From an uncultured Lachnospiraceae bacterium (GTDB taxonomy: Bacteria; Bacillota; Clostridia; Lachnospirales; Lachnospiraceae): DNA of 64,000 bases. This document shows positions 41,971-50,026 of this stretch, one piece after another. The notes beneath the pieces are model-generated. The model was not told the DNA's origin and did not search any database. It was given only the letters and a program-made list of their open reading frames with translations. Each line of letters opens with the position of its first letter. The stretch's first letter is position 1. The stretch covers positions 1 to 64,000 of the forward strand of contig CANQBX010000001.1 of NCBI GenBank assembly GCA_947589095.1. The letters run 5' to 3'. Made by a program: the position numbers and the translations under genes.

Positions 41971-43623
41971 ATGGCACGACGGAGCAGAAGAAAAACAACA
42001 ACCGATTCGAGGCCGTTGGAGAGTGCGTATTTATGTGGATTGTATCAGCGGTTGTCTGACGAGGATCGGAGTGATTTGGAAGAGAATTCGATAGAGAATC
42101 AACGAAAAATCTGCATAGATTATCTCAGTCGGAATCCGGGAATCCGGTTGGTTTCTGTTTATACAGACAATGGCTTTACAGGAACGAATTTTTCGCGCAG
42201 CGGATTTTGCCAGATGATGGAAGACATTGAATCCGGAAAGATCAACTGCGTGATTGTAAAAGATTTATCCAGACTGGGGAGGGAGTATATTGAGACAAGC
42301 GAATTGGTCGAGCGGGTCTTTCCGCAAAAGGGGATACGGTTTATTGCTGTCAATAATCAATATGACAGCTTAAGGGATACGACGGCCAATCTGGCAATAT
42401 CGATCCCTGTGGCGAATATTGTAAATGATTATTACGCAAAGGATACTTCCCAAAAGATCAGGAGCGCAATTCAGGCAAAAATGTCTGCGGGTGAGTTTAT
42501 GGCGTCTTCAAGCAGCATCCCGTATGGGTACATAAGAGGGCAGGATTCATATGAGGTCGATGAAGAGGTCCGCGGGAATATAGTCAGGCTCTATCAGCTG
42601 CGGGCGCAAGGAAAGTCTTATGTGCAGATTGCAAGGATCATGAACGATGAAGGGATCCCATCGCCGGGAAGACTTCGCTATATGCGGGGAATCACGGCGG
42701 ACGAGCGGTTTGAAACGGCGGTCTGGGATCGGAAGACAATCAGGTCTATCGTTTATGACGAAGTGTATTTGGGGCATCGAGTACATGGAAAGATCAAACG
42801 CGAGAAAATGGGGGCACCGAAAAGAAAAACTGATCCTTCTGAATGGCAGTACATTCGGAATGCCCATGAGGCAATCATATCGCAGGAATTATTCGATAAG
42901 GTACAAAAATATAACAGAACTCAGGAGGATCGGCGCTCGGGTTTTCAGCCACGGGCAAAAGCGGTGGATGATAACAGGAAATTTCTGAGAGAGAAAATTA
43001 TCTGCGGGGATTGCGGGGCCAGAATGGCTGGTATGAAACGCATTCAAAGGGAAGGCAGCAGATGTGGAAATTCCATTTATTATCAGTGCAGCAGCTATTT
43101 GCAAAAAAATCGGAAGGAGAATTGCAGCAATCATTATATTCCGGAGAGAGATATTATATCAGAAATTCGGAAGGTTCTGCTTTTCCATGCCTCAGTGATG
43201 GTTGATTATCAGAAACTGGGTTCTTTACTTAAGAAAGGCTGTGCACCGGGTGCAGAACTGCAGGCGATAAGGAGACAGACAGAAAAACAGAATGAGAAAA
43301 AGAACCGGCTGTGGCAGGATTATGTGGATGGATTACTGAGTAAGGAAGAATACGTATATGTGAAACAAAGAACGGATCAGGTAATCCGGGAGTTGGAAGA
43401 GAAGGAGGATAATCTAAAAAAAGAGGAGGAAAAGCAAAAGGATCTCAGGTCGGCAGCAGAAAAATGGCTGGAGCTTGCCGATAAGGACTGGGGGAAAGAG
43501 GGAATCTTACCTGACAGCTTAGGATTTCTTATTAAAGAGATCCGCATATATCACGACAAACGGATAGAGATTGTCTTAAACTACCGGGATGAATTCCTGA
43601 ATGCATATGAGGAGGATATCTAA
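41971..43623 (+). CDS. Large serine recombinase 2
   Basis: A 550-residue protein with the same layout as its neighbours: a basic N-terminal extension, nucleophile Ser29 in [23 protein letters not shown], recombinase domain (IPYGYIRGQD, then YVQIARIMNDEGIPSPG), zinc ribbon (IICGDCGARM, then NRKENCSNH) and coiled coil. The three sequences are clearly diverged, so they are old paralogues and not recent duplicates. It starts five bases after the first recombinase gene ends, at ATG 41971. The frame is open upstream, but that part is a shadow. Confidence 0.95.
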   Translation: MARRSRRKTTTDSRPLESAYLCGLYQRLSDEDRSDLEENSIENQRKICIDYLSRNPGIRLVSVYTDNGFTGTNFSRSGFCQMMEDIESGKINCVIVKDLSRLGREYIETSELVERVFPQKGIRFIAVNNQYDSLRDTTANLAISIPVANIVNDYYAKDTSQKIRSAIQAKMSAGEFMASSSSIPYGYIRGQDSYEVDEEVRGNIVRLYQLRAQGKSYVQIARIMNDEGIPSPGRLRYMRGITADERFETAVWDRKTIRSIVYDEVYLGHRVHGKIKREKMGAPKRKTDPSEWQYIRNAHEAIISQELFDKVQKYNRTQEDRRSGFQPRAKAVDDNRKFLREKIICGDCGARMAGMKRIQREGSRCGNSIYYQCSSYLQKNRKENCSNHYIPERDIISEIRKVLLFHASVMVDYQKLGSLLKKGCAPGAELQAIRRQTEKQNEKKNRLWQDYVDGLLSKEEYVYVKQRTDQVIRELEEKEDNLKKEEEKQKDLRSAAEKWLELADKDWGKEGILPDSLGFLIKEIRIYHDKRIEIVLNYRDEFLNAYEEDI

Positions 43624-45216
43624 GTGAGGACTGACAAAAGAATCAATGCGGCATATTTCAGGCTTTCCCTTGCGGACGGCGACATAGTTTTTGAAGAAGG
43701 GAATGGAAAACGGGAAAGCAACAGTATAGCTTCTCAGCGGCTTTGCATTCATGAATATGCGAGGGCATATCTGCAGTTGGAAGAACCGCTGGTAGAGTTC
43801 GTGGACGACGGCTATACAGGAACAAATTTCGAAAGACCGGGATTTAGGCGTCTGCTTCAGGAAATCATGGCAGGTAATGTGCAAACCCTGTTTATCAAGG
43901 ACCTCTCCAGGCTGGGCAGGAATTATATTGAAGTAGGATATTACCTTGAAAAGTATTTTCCATTCTACCATGTCCGGGTAATTCTCGTGAATGATGGATA
44001 TGACAGTGGAGAAGGGAGTGGGGAGATACCTGGACTTGATCTCGTAATAAAGAATTTGATCAATGAATGGTATAGTCGAGATATCTCCAGAAAGATAAAA
44101 AGCGTCGTCGATATGAAAAAGTATGACGGTGAATATGTTTATGGTGCGGTTCCGTTTGGGTATGTAAAGGGGAAAGAGAAGAACACAATTGAAATTGATC
44201 CGCCTGCGGCAGAAGTTGTGAAGAGTATATTTGACCTGGCCTGCGGGGGAAAAACGATTACGCAGATCGCCAGGGAACTGAATGAACGAAAGGTCATCAC
44301 GCCAAGCGTATATATGGCGCAGATCCGGAAGAATTATAAGATCAGGGAATTCTGGACCTACGAATCAGTACGGAACATTATGACAAACCGAATTTATACA
44401 GGAGATACGGAAGTTTTCAAATCCCATGTCGTACAGGTTGGAAGTGACAGAGTGAAGCAGATTCCGCCTCGGGAGAGGCCGGTGATTGAGAATACTCATC
44501 CGGCGATTATAAGCAGGGAAATGTATTTTGAAGCCAGGAATGTGATTAAGCACAAAGGAGAGACCAAAAAACATGGCAAAGGAGACATTCTTTCGGGTTA
44601 CTTGGTATGCGGCTGTTGCGGGAATCGTTTGATCAAGGGGAAGGATGGAAATAAAAAGTATTACTGCGCCTCGTCCCGGTACGCCGGGGACAAAGATTGC
44701 AGTCAGGTAAAGGTGCCGGCCGATAAGGTGAAAACGGCACTGCTGCACGCGATCCGGATGCAGCTCGATATTGCGGGTATTTCCGTGACAGAAGCAATAA
44801 GGGGGCAGAAGGTGTCGTACAGGCAGCAGGAACTGGACCGGGAGCTTAAGAGAATATCGAACAGACTGGACTCCTGGATGGATGAATCTCTTGCCCTATA
44901 TGAGGAGTATATTACCGGGAAGATTGATAAGATATTATATATGAAGAAGAAGGAGCAATTGATTACCGATAAGAAGGCACTGGAGCAGCAAAAAGATGAA
45001 CTGGAGGCCCAAAGGGCAAAGAATAATCTGCAGAAGGAAAAGATAAATCTTCATAACCAGTATCAGAAAAAGTATGGAGCATTCGATACCTTAAATGATG
45101 TTATGATGAAAGAGTTTATTGACCGCGTAACGATTATGCCGGGTGGGGAGATGCAGATTAAATGGAATTTCAAAGAGAATAAGCTTTTGGCACTGGCCGA
45201 CTACAATCGGACATAA
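43624..45216 (+). CDS. Large serine recombinase 3
   Basis: A 530-residue protein. The nucleophile is Ser15 in AYFRLSLAD, then [14 protein letters not shown]. The recombinase domain ([12 protein letters not shown], then [17 protein letters not shown]), zinc ribbon ([11 protein letters not shown], then SRYAGDKDC) and coiled coil are complete. GTG 43624 begins right after the TAA of recombinase 2, with GAGGAGG nine bases upstream. Its stop lies only 67 bp before the spoIVB junction, the usual place of the integrase gene next to an attachment site. Confidence 0.95.
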   Translation: MRTDKRINAAYFRLSLADGDIVFEEGNGKRESNSIASQRLCIHEYARAYLQLEEPLVEFVDDGYTGTNFERPGFRRLLQEIMAGNVQTLFIKDLSRLGRNYIEVGYYLEKYFPFYHVRVILVNDGYDSGEGSGEIPGLDLVIKNLINEWYSRDISRKIKSVVDMKKYDGEYVYGAVPFGYVKGKEKNTIEIDPPAAEVVKSIFDLACGGKTITQIARELNERKVITPSVYMAQIRKNYKIREFWTYESVRNIMTNRIYTGDTEVFKSHVVQVGSDRVKQIPPRERPVIENTHPAIISREMYFEARNVIKHKGETKKHGKGDILSGYLVCGCCGNRLIKGKDGNKKYYCASSRYAGDKDCSQVKVPADKVKTALLHAIRMQLDIAGISVTEAIRGQKVSYRQQELDRELKRISNRLDSWMDESLALYEEYITGKIDKILYMKKKEQLITDKKALEQQKDELEAQRAKNNLQKEKINLHNQYQKKYGAFDTLNDVMMKEFIDRVTIMPGGEMQIKWNFKENKLLALADYNRT

Positions 45217-45277
45217 TTTTTCGGAATCTGACAGAAGTTTGCAAAAAAGGAGAAAATACTGTTGTCCATTCCTTGAC

Positions 45278-45294
45278 ACAATCGTGAGCGGCTC
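45278..45294 (+). other. spoIVB: Right attachment junction (attR-like) in spoIVB
   Basis: The sequence changes here from element DNA to spoIVB codons. The spoIVB frame becomes recognisable at GTGAGCGG (45284-45291), where intact genes read Gly-Met-Ser-Gly-Ser-Pro. The crossover core is probably inside or just before TGAGCGG. The exact core cannot be set without the left junction. Confidence 0.65.
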
Positions 45295-45400
45295 GCCGAT
45301 CATTCAGGATGGGAAATTGATCGGAGCTGTAACACATGTGTTTATCCAGGACAGTACGAGAGGGTATGGGATATTTGTTGAAAACATGCTAAAGCATTGA
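45284..45400 (+). pseudogene. spoIVB: SpoIVB sporulation protease, 3' fragment
   Basis: The last 38 codons read [20 protein letters not shown] and continue through [13 protein letters not shown] to TGA. This is the C-terminal end of SpoIVB, the serine protease (S55) that signals from forespore to mother cell and triggers pro-sigma-K processing. The first Ser of the SGSP block is the catalytic nucleophile in family members. Upstream codons are replaced by element sequence, so this fragment is not a working gene while the element is in place. A strong terminator follows. Confidence 0.85.
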
Positions 45401-45417
45401 GCCGGCAGGCCGGGAGT

Positions 45418-45466
45418 AAAGAGAAGTTCTGAGCAAGCTCGCTTGTTCAGAACTTCTCTTTGCGAG
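45418..45466 (+). terminator. Strong terminator after spoIVB
   Basis: AAAGAGAAGTTCTGA (45418-45432) pairs perfectly with TCAGAACTTCTCTTT (45447-45461), and the inner CAAGC/GCTTG also pair. Only TTT ends the stem, but AAA precedes it, so it may act in both directions. Confidence 0.75.
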
Positions 45467-45614
45467 CGGCCTATGGGGCGAAAGCCCCACATCCGATGGT
45501 GCCGTCAGGCGCCAGCGGATGCCGCCCGGCGGACTAGCGCCCCGCCCCCCGCCGTTCAGCCGTCAGGCGCCAACGGCCCCGCCCGGTCCCCCCGCTCCCA
45601 CATCTCCCCCCATC

Positions 45615-45644
45615 TTTACATCCTCTTCTCCCCTGTGCTATACT
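45615..45644 (+). promoter_or_regulatory. Putative sigma-A promoter
   Basis: TTTACA (45615-45620) and TATACT (45639-45644) with an 18-bp spacer lie about 40 bp before the Nif11-like gene. The GC-rich 150 bp upstream hold no gene that I can support. Confidence 0.55.
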
Positions 45645-45680
45645 AAAGCATATTCTTATACCCAACGGAGGATTACACAG

Positions 45681-45977
45681 ATGACAATTTCCGAGTATCT
45701 CGATCTTCTGCTTCAGAAAGCCCTTCGCGATCCGTCCCTTCGCGCCCGCCTTCTTGCCACCCGTACCGCGCCCAATCCGGTCGCCGCCTTCTGCGCGGTC
45801 TGCCGCGACCAGGGATTTCCGGTCTACGAGATGGATCTGATCGACGCGGGCGAGGCCTTTTACGCCGCCATCAAGCGCAGCACCAACGGCGGCGGTGAGA
45901 ATTCTCCGGTACTGACCGGGGAGGACGATTTCTACGAGATGTTTTTCGCGGCGCTGGAGCCGGGAAACGCAACTTAA
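45681..45977 (+). CDS. Small Nif11-like protein
   Basis: A 98-residue protein. LLQKALRDPSLRARLLATRT, then FCAVCRDQGFPVYEMDLID, recalls Nif11-type leader/helper domains (a helix with DPxLxxxL, then a GF/GY turn). The C-terminal part (KRSTNGGGENSPVLTGEDDF) is not conserved with known leaders and has no clear cleavage motif. It could be an orphan peptide precursor or just a small housekeeping protein. AACGGAGG precedes ATG 45681. Confidence 0.5.
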   Translation: MTISEYLDLLLQKALRDPSLRARLLATRTAPNPVAAFCAVCRDQGFPVYEMDLIDAGEAFYAAIKRSTNGGGENSPVLTGEDDFYEMFFAALEPGNAT

Positions 45978-46088
45978 GAAAACCTATCGCTTTTGTCACA
46001 AAATCTTAAATAGCAATCCCCCTGCCGCTATGCTATGATAAATACAACAATATTTTGGGAGATTCAGCTAAATATGAGGAGAATTGTT

Positions 46089-47411
46089 ATGAAACTATGC
46101 GCGTTGGCGTTATCCGCCGCCTGCCTGTCCGCGACCGCGGCCGTGAGCGCCGGCGCGGCCGTCTGGAGGCGGGAGACCATATCGCCGCAGCCGGTAAGCT
46201 ACAGCGGCGGGCCGTTGGGCGGGCTGCTGATCCCGCAGACGATCCGCACGGATGTGCCGGCTCCGGAGGGGGAGCTTCGGGGCGTCTGGGTATCCTATCT
46301 GATCTGGGATACGCTTCCGGCGGACGAGTCGTCTTTCCGCCGGGGCGTCGATGAGATACTGGATAACTGCGTGTCCTGGGGGATGAACGCGGTGTTCGTT
46401 CATGTCCGGTCCCATGGCGACGCCATGTACCCGTCGTCCGTCTATCCCTGGTCCAAGTTCGCGAGCGGCTCCCAGGGGACCGGCGTGCAGGGCAGGGATC
46501 CGGGCTACGATCCGCTGGCGTATTTCGTAAAGGCCGCCCATGACCGGGGGCTTAAGTTCCATGCCTGGTTTAATCCGTACCGGATCACCGGCTACCGGAT
46601 GAACTGGTCCGAGGTGTCCAGCATAAGTCCGGCGAAGCGCTGGATGAGCGACGGCGACGCGGGGAACGACCGCAACGTCCTCTGCCACGACGGCGCGTAC
46701 TATTATAACCCGTCCTCCGAGGAGGTCAAGCAGATGGTGGTGAACGGCGTCATGGAGGTCGTGCGGGGCTATGATGTGGACGGGATCCATTTTGACGATT
46801 ATTTCTATCCGGAGCTGGACGATACGGTGGAAGGAAGACAGTTCGACCTTCCCGAGTACAGGGCCAGCGGAAGCAGCCTTCCGGCTGCCCAGTGGCGCCG
46901 CAACCAGGTCAGCGATCTGGTCAGCCGCGTGTACCGGGCGATCAAGGCCGAGAAGCCGCAGGTGGAATTCGGCATCAGTCCCCAGGGCTATGTGGCTCAC
47001 CTGCGGAGTGACGACAAGCTGTTTGTGGATATCGACCGGTGGATGAGCGAGGACGGCTTCATTGACTACATCATGCCGCAGCTGTACTGGGGCTTCGAGA
47101 CGAAGACATCCTCCGGCGCGCCGGCGCCGTACGCGTTCCTGGAGAATCTCAGGACCTGGCGGGACCTGAAGCGGAAGGGCAATGTAAAGCTGTATCTGGG
47201 GCTTGGCCTTTACCGGGCCGGGACGAATGTGACCGACTATAACCAGGTGTCCGAGTGGCTGCGCCGCAGCGATATCATCGGCCGCCAGGTGGTGGAAGGC
47301 CGCCTGTCCGGCGATGTGTCCGGATACTGCTTCTACAGCTATGATTCCTTCCTTCAGCCGGAGGCGAAGGGCGAGGTAGCCAATCTCCTGCCTCTGCTCC
47401 GACAGAGATAG
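46089..47411 (+). CDS. Secreted GH10-like (DUF187 / GHL10) hydrolase
   Basis: A 440-residue protein with a signal peptide (MKLCALALSAACLSATAA onward), then a TIM-barrel beginning ELRGVWVSYLIWDTLP. DUF187 signatures are present: VHVRSHGDAMYPSSVYPWSK, LKFHAWFNPYRITG, YDVDGIHFDDYFYP and EDGFIDYIMPQLYWGF. Family members are thought to cut cell-wall or other polysaccharides outside the cell. ATG 46089 fits the signal peptide and has GAGGAG seven bases upstream; a start at 46035 would not. An extended -10 (TGCTATGAT) lies at about 46031. Confidence 0.85.
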   Translation: MKLCALALSAACLSATAAVSAGAAVWRRETISPQPVSYSGGPLGGLLIPQTIRTDVPAPEGELRGVWVSYLIWDTLPADESSFRRGVDEILDNCVSWGMNAVFVHVRSHGDAMYPSSVYPWSKFASGSQGTGVQGRDPGYDPLAYFVKAAHDRGLKFHAWFNPYRITGYRMNWSEVSSISPAKRWMSDGDAGNDRNVLCHDGAYYYNPSSEEVKQMVVNGVMEVVRGYDVDGIHFDDYFYPELDDTVEGRQFDLPEYRASGSSLPAAQWRRNQVSDLVSRVYRAIKAEKPQVEFGISPQGYVAHLRSDDKLFVDIDRWMSEDGFIDYIMPQLYWGFETKTSSGAPAPYAFLENLRTWRDLKRKGNVKLYLGLGLYRAGTNVTDYNQVSEWLRRSDIIGRQVVEGRLSGDVSGYCFYSYDSFLQPEAKGEVANLLPLLRQR

Positions 47412-47506
47412 TCCCGCCGGGAAAGGAATCGAAAGAAATAGTGGAAATGTCTGTCAAAATGGTGTATACTGTTGACTTAGAAAGTACAAGATATGGAGGG
47501 TTGGCG

Positions 47507-48460
47507 ATGAAGAGAAGAATTTACATATGGATGGCCGCTGCTGTGACCGCTCTTGCCCTGACGGCGTGCGGGGACGGCTCCGGAGTAGTGATCAATGGGA
47601 CTACGGCTCCGCAGGGGGAGGAGACCGGGAGTAAGGGAGATACTTCGGACGCGGAGACGCCGGCCCCTCAGGATGCGGAGACCACAGCCTCCCAGGGAGG
47701 CACGAAGATAGAGATATTTACCGGCGAGACGGTGCCGGTGACGGACAGCACGCAGGCTGCCCCGGAGGAGACCCAGCCCGCGCCGACGGCGGCTCCTACG
47801 ACAGCCGCGCCGACGACGGCGGCTCCCACTACGACGGCGGCACCGACGACGACCGCGGCGCCGGAGACGACCGCCGCTAGGGAATACGAGGTGCGCGAGA
47901 TCAGCAAGACCATGTACGCCAAATCCTCCGTCCGCGTGAGAGCCGGTTATTCCACATCGACGGAGATACTGGGAGCGCTGGCCGAGGGCGAGAGCGTCCA
48001 GATCACCGGCGAGTCCGATAACGGATGGATGCGCGTGACCTGGAAAGGCCTGACCGGCTTTGTATCCAAGAGCTATCTGTCGGATGAACCGCCTGCGACC
48101 ACGGCCGCTGCGACGGAGACCCGGCCGACCGCCACCCAGACCGGCGGCACGACGCCCGGCGGAACGACGCAGACCGGCGGCACGACGCCCGGAGGAACGA
48201 CCCAGACCGGCGGCACAGCGCCCGGCGGGAACAGCCAGGGACCGGGAACCGGTACCCAGACCGGCGGATCGAATACCGGCTCCAGCAGCCTTTCCGGCGT
48301 CGTGATGTCGCTGGATCCGTCGGGGCTGACGGTTCAGGCGTCCAACGGTACCAGCTATACCTTCTCCTGGGGTACCGCGACGATACCGGCGGATCTTCAG
48401 CCCGGCAACAACGTGCAGATCACCTATCAGGGAAGCACGGTGGTAACGATAAGTAAGTAG
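47507..48460 (+). CDS. SH3-domain lipoprotein with Thr/Pro/Gly-rich linkers
   Basis: A 317-residue lipoprotein. The signal peptide ends in the lipobox LTAC, giving a lipidated Cys. Order: an acidic Thr-rich stretch with TTAAPTT repeats, a bacterial SH3 domain (about 133-195; SSVRVRAGYSTSTEILGAL, then GWMRVTWKGLTGFVSKSYL), a TGGTTPGG-repeat linker, and a C-terminal beta domain (VVMSLDPSGLTVQASNG to the end). It probably binds peptidoglycan outside the membrane. ATG 47507 is set by the signal peptide. Confidence 0.8.
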   Translation: MKRRIYIWMAAAVTALALTACGDGSGVVINGTTAPQGEETGSKGDTSDAETPAPQDAETTASQGGTKIEIFTGETVPVTDSTQAAPEETQPAPTAAPTTAAPTTAAPTTTAAPTTTAAPETTAAREYEVREISKTMYAKSSVRVRAGYSTSTEILGALAEGESVQITGESDNGWMRVTWKGLTGFVSKSYLSDEPPATTAAATETRPTATQTGGTTPGGTTQTGGTTPGGTTQTGGTAPGGNSQGPGTGTQTGGSNTGSSSLSGVVMSLDPSGLTVQASNGTSYTFSWGTATIPADLQPGNNVQITYQGSTVVTISK

Positions 48461-48501
48461 AAGCTCATTAACATGCAGGCAGTATAACGGGGGTGACGGA
48501 T

Positions 48502-48837
48502 ATGAAGATTATCTTTGCGATCGTAGGCTCGGACGACGGTACCAGGGTGACGGACGCGCTGAATGAACACGGCTTCGGGGTGACCCGGCTGGCTACGACC
48601 GGCGGGTTCCTGAAGAAAGGGAACGCTACGCTGATGATCGGTACGGAGGAAGAGAAGGTGGACGAGGCGATTCGCCTGATCCAGGAGACATGCGGGAAGC
48701 GGCAGAAGATCACGTGCAATGTGCCGACTCCCAATGTGGCTTCGATCTCGGCCGGCTATATGATGATGCCGATGACGGTGGAGCTCGGCGGAGCGACCAT
48801 ATTTGTGACGGATGTGGAACGGTTCGAGAAGATATGA
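48502..48837 (+). CDS. darA: Cyclic-di-AMP receptor DarA (PstA-like)
   Basis: A 111-residue PII-like protein. The pattern KIIFAIVGSDDGTRVTDALN, then VTRLATTGGFLKKGNATLMI and EEEKVDEAIRLI, is that of DarA/PstA, which binds c-di-AMP. The conserved TTGGFL loop and the Asn of GNATL are present. GGGGGTGA precedes ATG 48502. A strong terminator follows. Confidence 0.88.
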   Translation: MKIIFAIVGSDDGTRVTDALNEHGFGVTRLATTGGFLKKGNATLMIGTEEEKVDEAIRLIQETCGKRQKITCNVPTPNVASISAGYMMMPMTVELGGATIFVTDVERFEKI

Positions 48838-48870
48838 CGGACGGAAGAGAATGAAAAGCGTGTAAGAGAG

Positions 48871-48907
48871 ATCCCGGGAGCGCCGCGAAGGCTCCCGGGA
48901 TTTTTTC
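48871..48907 (+). terminator. Terminator after darA
   Basis: ATCCCGGGAGC (48871-48881) pairs with GCTCCCGGGAT (48891-48901), followed by TTTTTT. The T-run abuts the end of the convergent regulator gene. Confidence 0.92.
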
Positions 48908-49874
48908 ATCCGGCCTGCAAGCGCCGGTAATCCTTCGGCGTCTGGTGATAATATTCCCGGAAGATCCGGTGGAAGTAGCTGGTGTTGTCGTACCCCACGG
49001 CGTTGCAGATATCGGCGATGGGCAGCCGGGTACTCTGCAGCAGGAAGGCGGCCTGGTTCAGCCGCTTGATCTGGAGAAGCTCCTTATAGGTGCGGCCCAG
49101 AAGCCGCTTGACGGCGCGGCTGAGCCAAGGCACGTCGTAGCCGAGGATAGCGGCCAGCTCGGTCAGTTCGCCGTCCCGGTAATTCTCATCGATATAGCGG
49201 AGGACCTGGAAGGCCAGCTGCTGTTCGGGGGACCGGGACGCGGAATCGAGCCGGTCGGTGTAATGGGTCAGCTGCAGAAACAGGAGCCCCATGGTGATCT
49301 GGTTGATGCTGCGCTTGTCCTGCTGGTTGTTTAACAGGGTCCAGACCATGTTCTCCACCAGGTTCTGGACCGGAAGAACGTCGGCCACGCGGAAATGCAG
49401 ATAATTGCCGAAAAGGTTCTCCTGACGCAGGCAGCTGATCAGGAAATCGCGCAGCGTATTCTCCTCCTCGCCCATCATCCGGAAGGCGGTATCGAAAAAC
49501 TCCGGCAGGATGATGAAATTGACCGCGATATCGTCGCGCCCCGCGGGCAGGATCTCCTGAACCGCGTTCTGGTTCAGAAACAGCAGTTCCCCGGTTCTGA
49601 GCAGCACCCGGTTGCCGTCGATGATATGAGTGGTCTGCCCCCGGCACATGTAGATGACCTCCACGTAATTGTGACGGTGCTTGGGGAAATGGACGAACCG
49701 GGTGTGGGGGCGCACGCGGATCAGCTTGCCGTGCTCCAGCATCCTGCCGCTGTCGATGACCATCGGGCTGTTGCGGGACGAATAGAGCGTGGCGTCGATC
49801 TCGCCGCGCCCGGCGAGGATCGCCTGCTCCTCTTCGGTGATAACGCTTAAGCGGTCGATGAGCTGCCGGTTCAT
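48906..49874 (-). CDS. AraC-family regulator of the rhamnose operon
   Basis: A 322-residue protein. The N-terminal cupin region (about 55-120; FPKHRHNYVEVIYMCRGQTT) binds the inducer, presumably L-rhamnose. Two C-terminal HTH units (ELTELAAILGYDVPWLSRAV and ADICNAVGYDNTSYFHRIFR) are typical of AraC/RhaS proteins. It is divergent from rhaB across a 152-bp gap with opposed promoters, so it likely controls rhaBMD and itself. AAAGGAGG precedes ATG 49874. Confidence 0.88.
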   Translation of the reverse strand: MNRQLIDRLSVITEEEQAILAGRGEIDATLYSSRNSPMVIDSGRMLEHGKLIRVRPHTRFVHFPKHRHNYVEVIYMCRGQTTHIIDGNRVLLRTGELLFLNQNAVQEILPAGRDDIAVNFIILPEFFDTAFRMMGEEENTLRDFLISCLRQENLFGNYLHFRVADVLPVQNLVENMVWTLLNNQQDKRSINQITMGLLFLQLTHYTDRLDSASRSPEQQLAFQVLRYIDENYRDGELTELAAILGYDVPWLSRAVKRLLGRTYKELLQIKRLNQAAFLLQSTRLPIADICNAVGYDNTSYFHRIFREYYHQTPKDYRRLQAG

Positions 49875-49906
49875 GGAAAATGCCTCCTTTCGCTGCCGAT
49901 ACCGTC

Positions 49907-49935
49907 AGTATAGCACAATTCTCCTTCCGGTGCAA
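49907..49935 (-). promoter_or_regulatory. Promoter of the AraC-family gene
   Basis: On the minus strand TTGCAC (49935-49930) and TATACT (49912-49907) are 17 bp apart. Confidence 0.65.
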
Positions 49936-49966
49936 ATGAGGACGCTTTTTTTCGCGAACAAAGTCC

Positions 49967-49995
49967 TTTATTTCCGGAAAAAGGCGCGCTATAAT
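49967..49995 (+). promoter_or_regulatory. Promoter of the rhamnose operon
   Basis: A perfect TATAAT (49990-49995) has a poor -35 (TTTATT, 49967-49972) at 17 bp. This fits a promoter that needs an activator such as the divergent AraC-type protein. Confidence 0.65.
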
Positions 49996-50026
49996 AGAAA
50001 CAGCTGAGAATAAGGAGGGGTATACG

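Larger units (their letters stand above)
1..45283. mobile_element. Integrative (probably conjugative) element inserted in spoIVB, right part
   Basis: Everything left of the spoIVB fragment is accessory: a group II intron remnant, a giant surface adhesin, phage-type recombination genes, PcfJ/PcfK-like plasmid-transfer-associated genes, a toxin-antitoxin pair and three tandem large serine recombinases next to the junction. The right end is placed at about 45283, where the sequence changes to the last codons of spoIVB. The left end is outside the window, so the element is longer than 45 kb. No relaxase, coupling protein or VirB4 ATPase is visible here, so conjugation is inferred from gene company, not shown. 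Confidence 0.8.
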
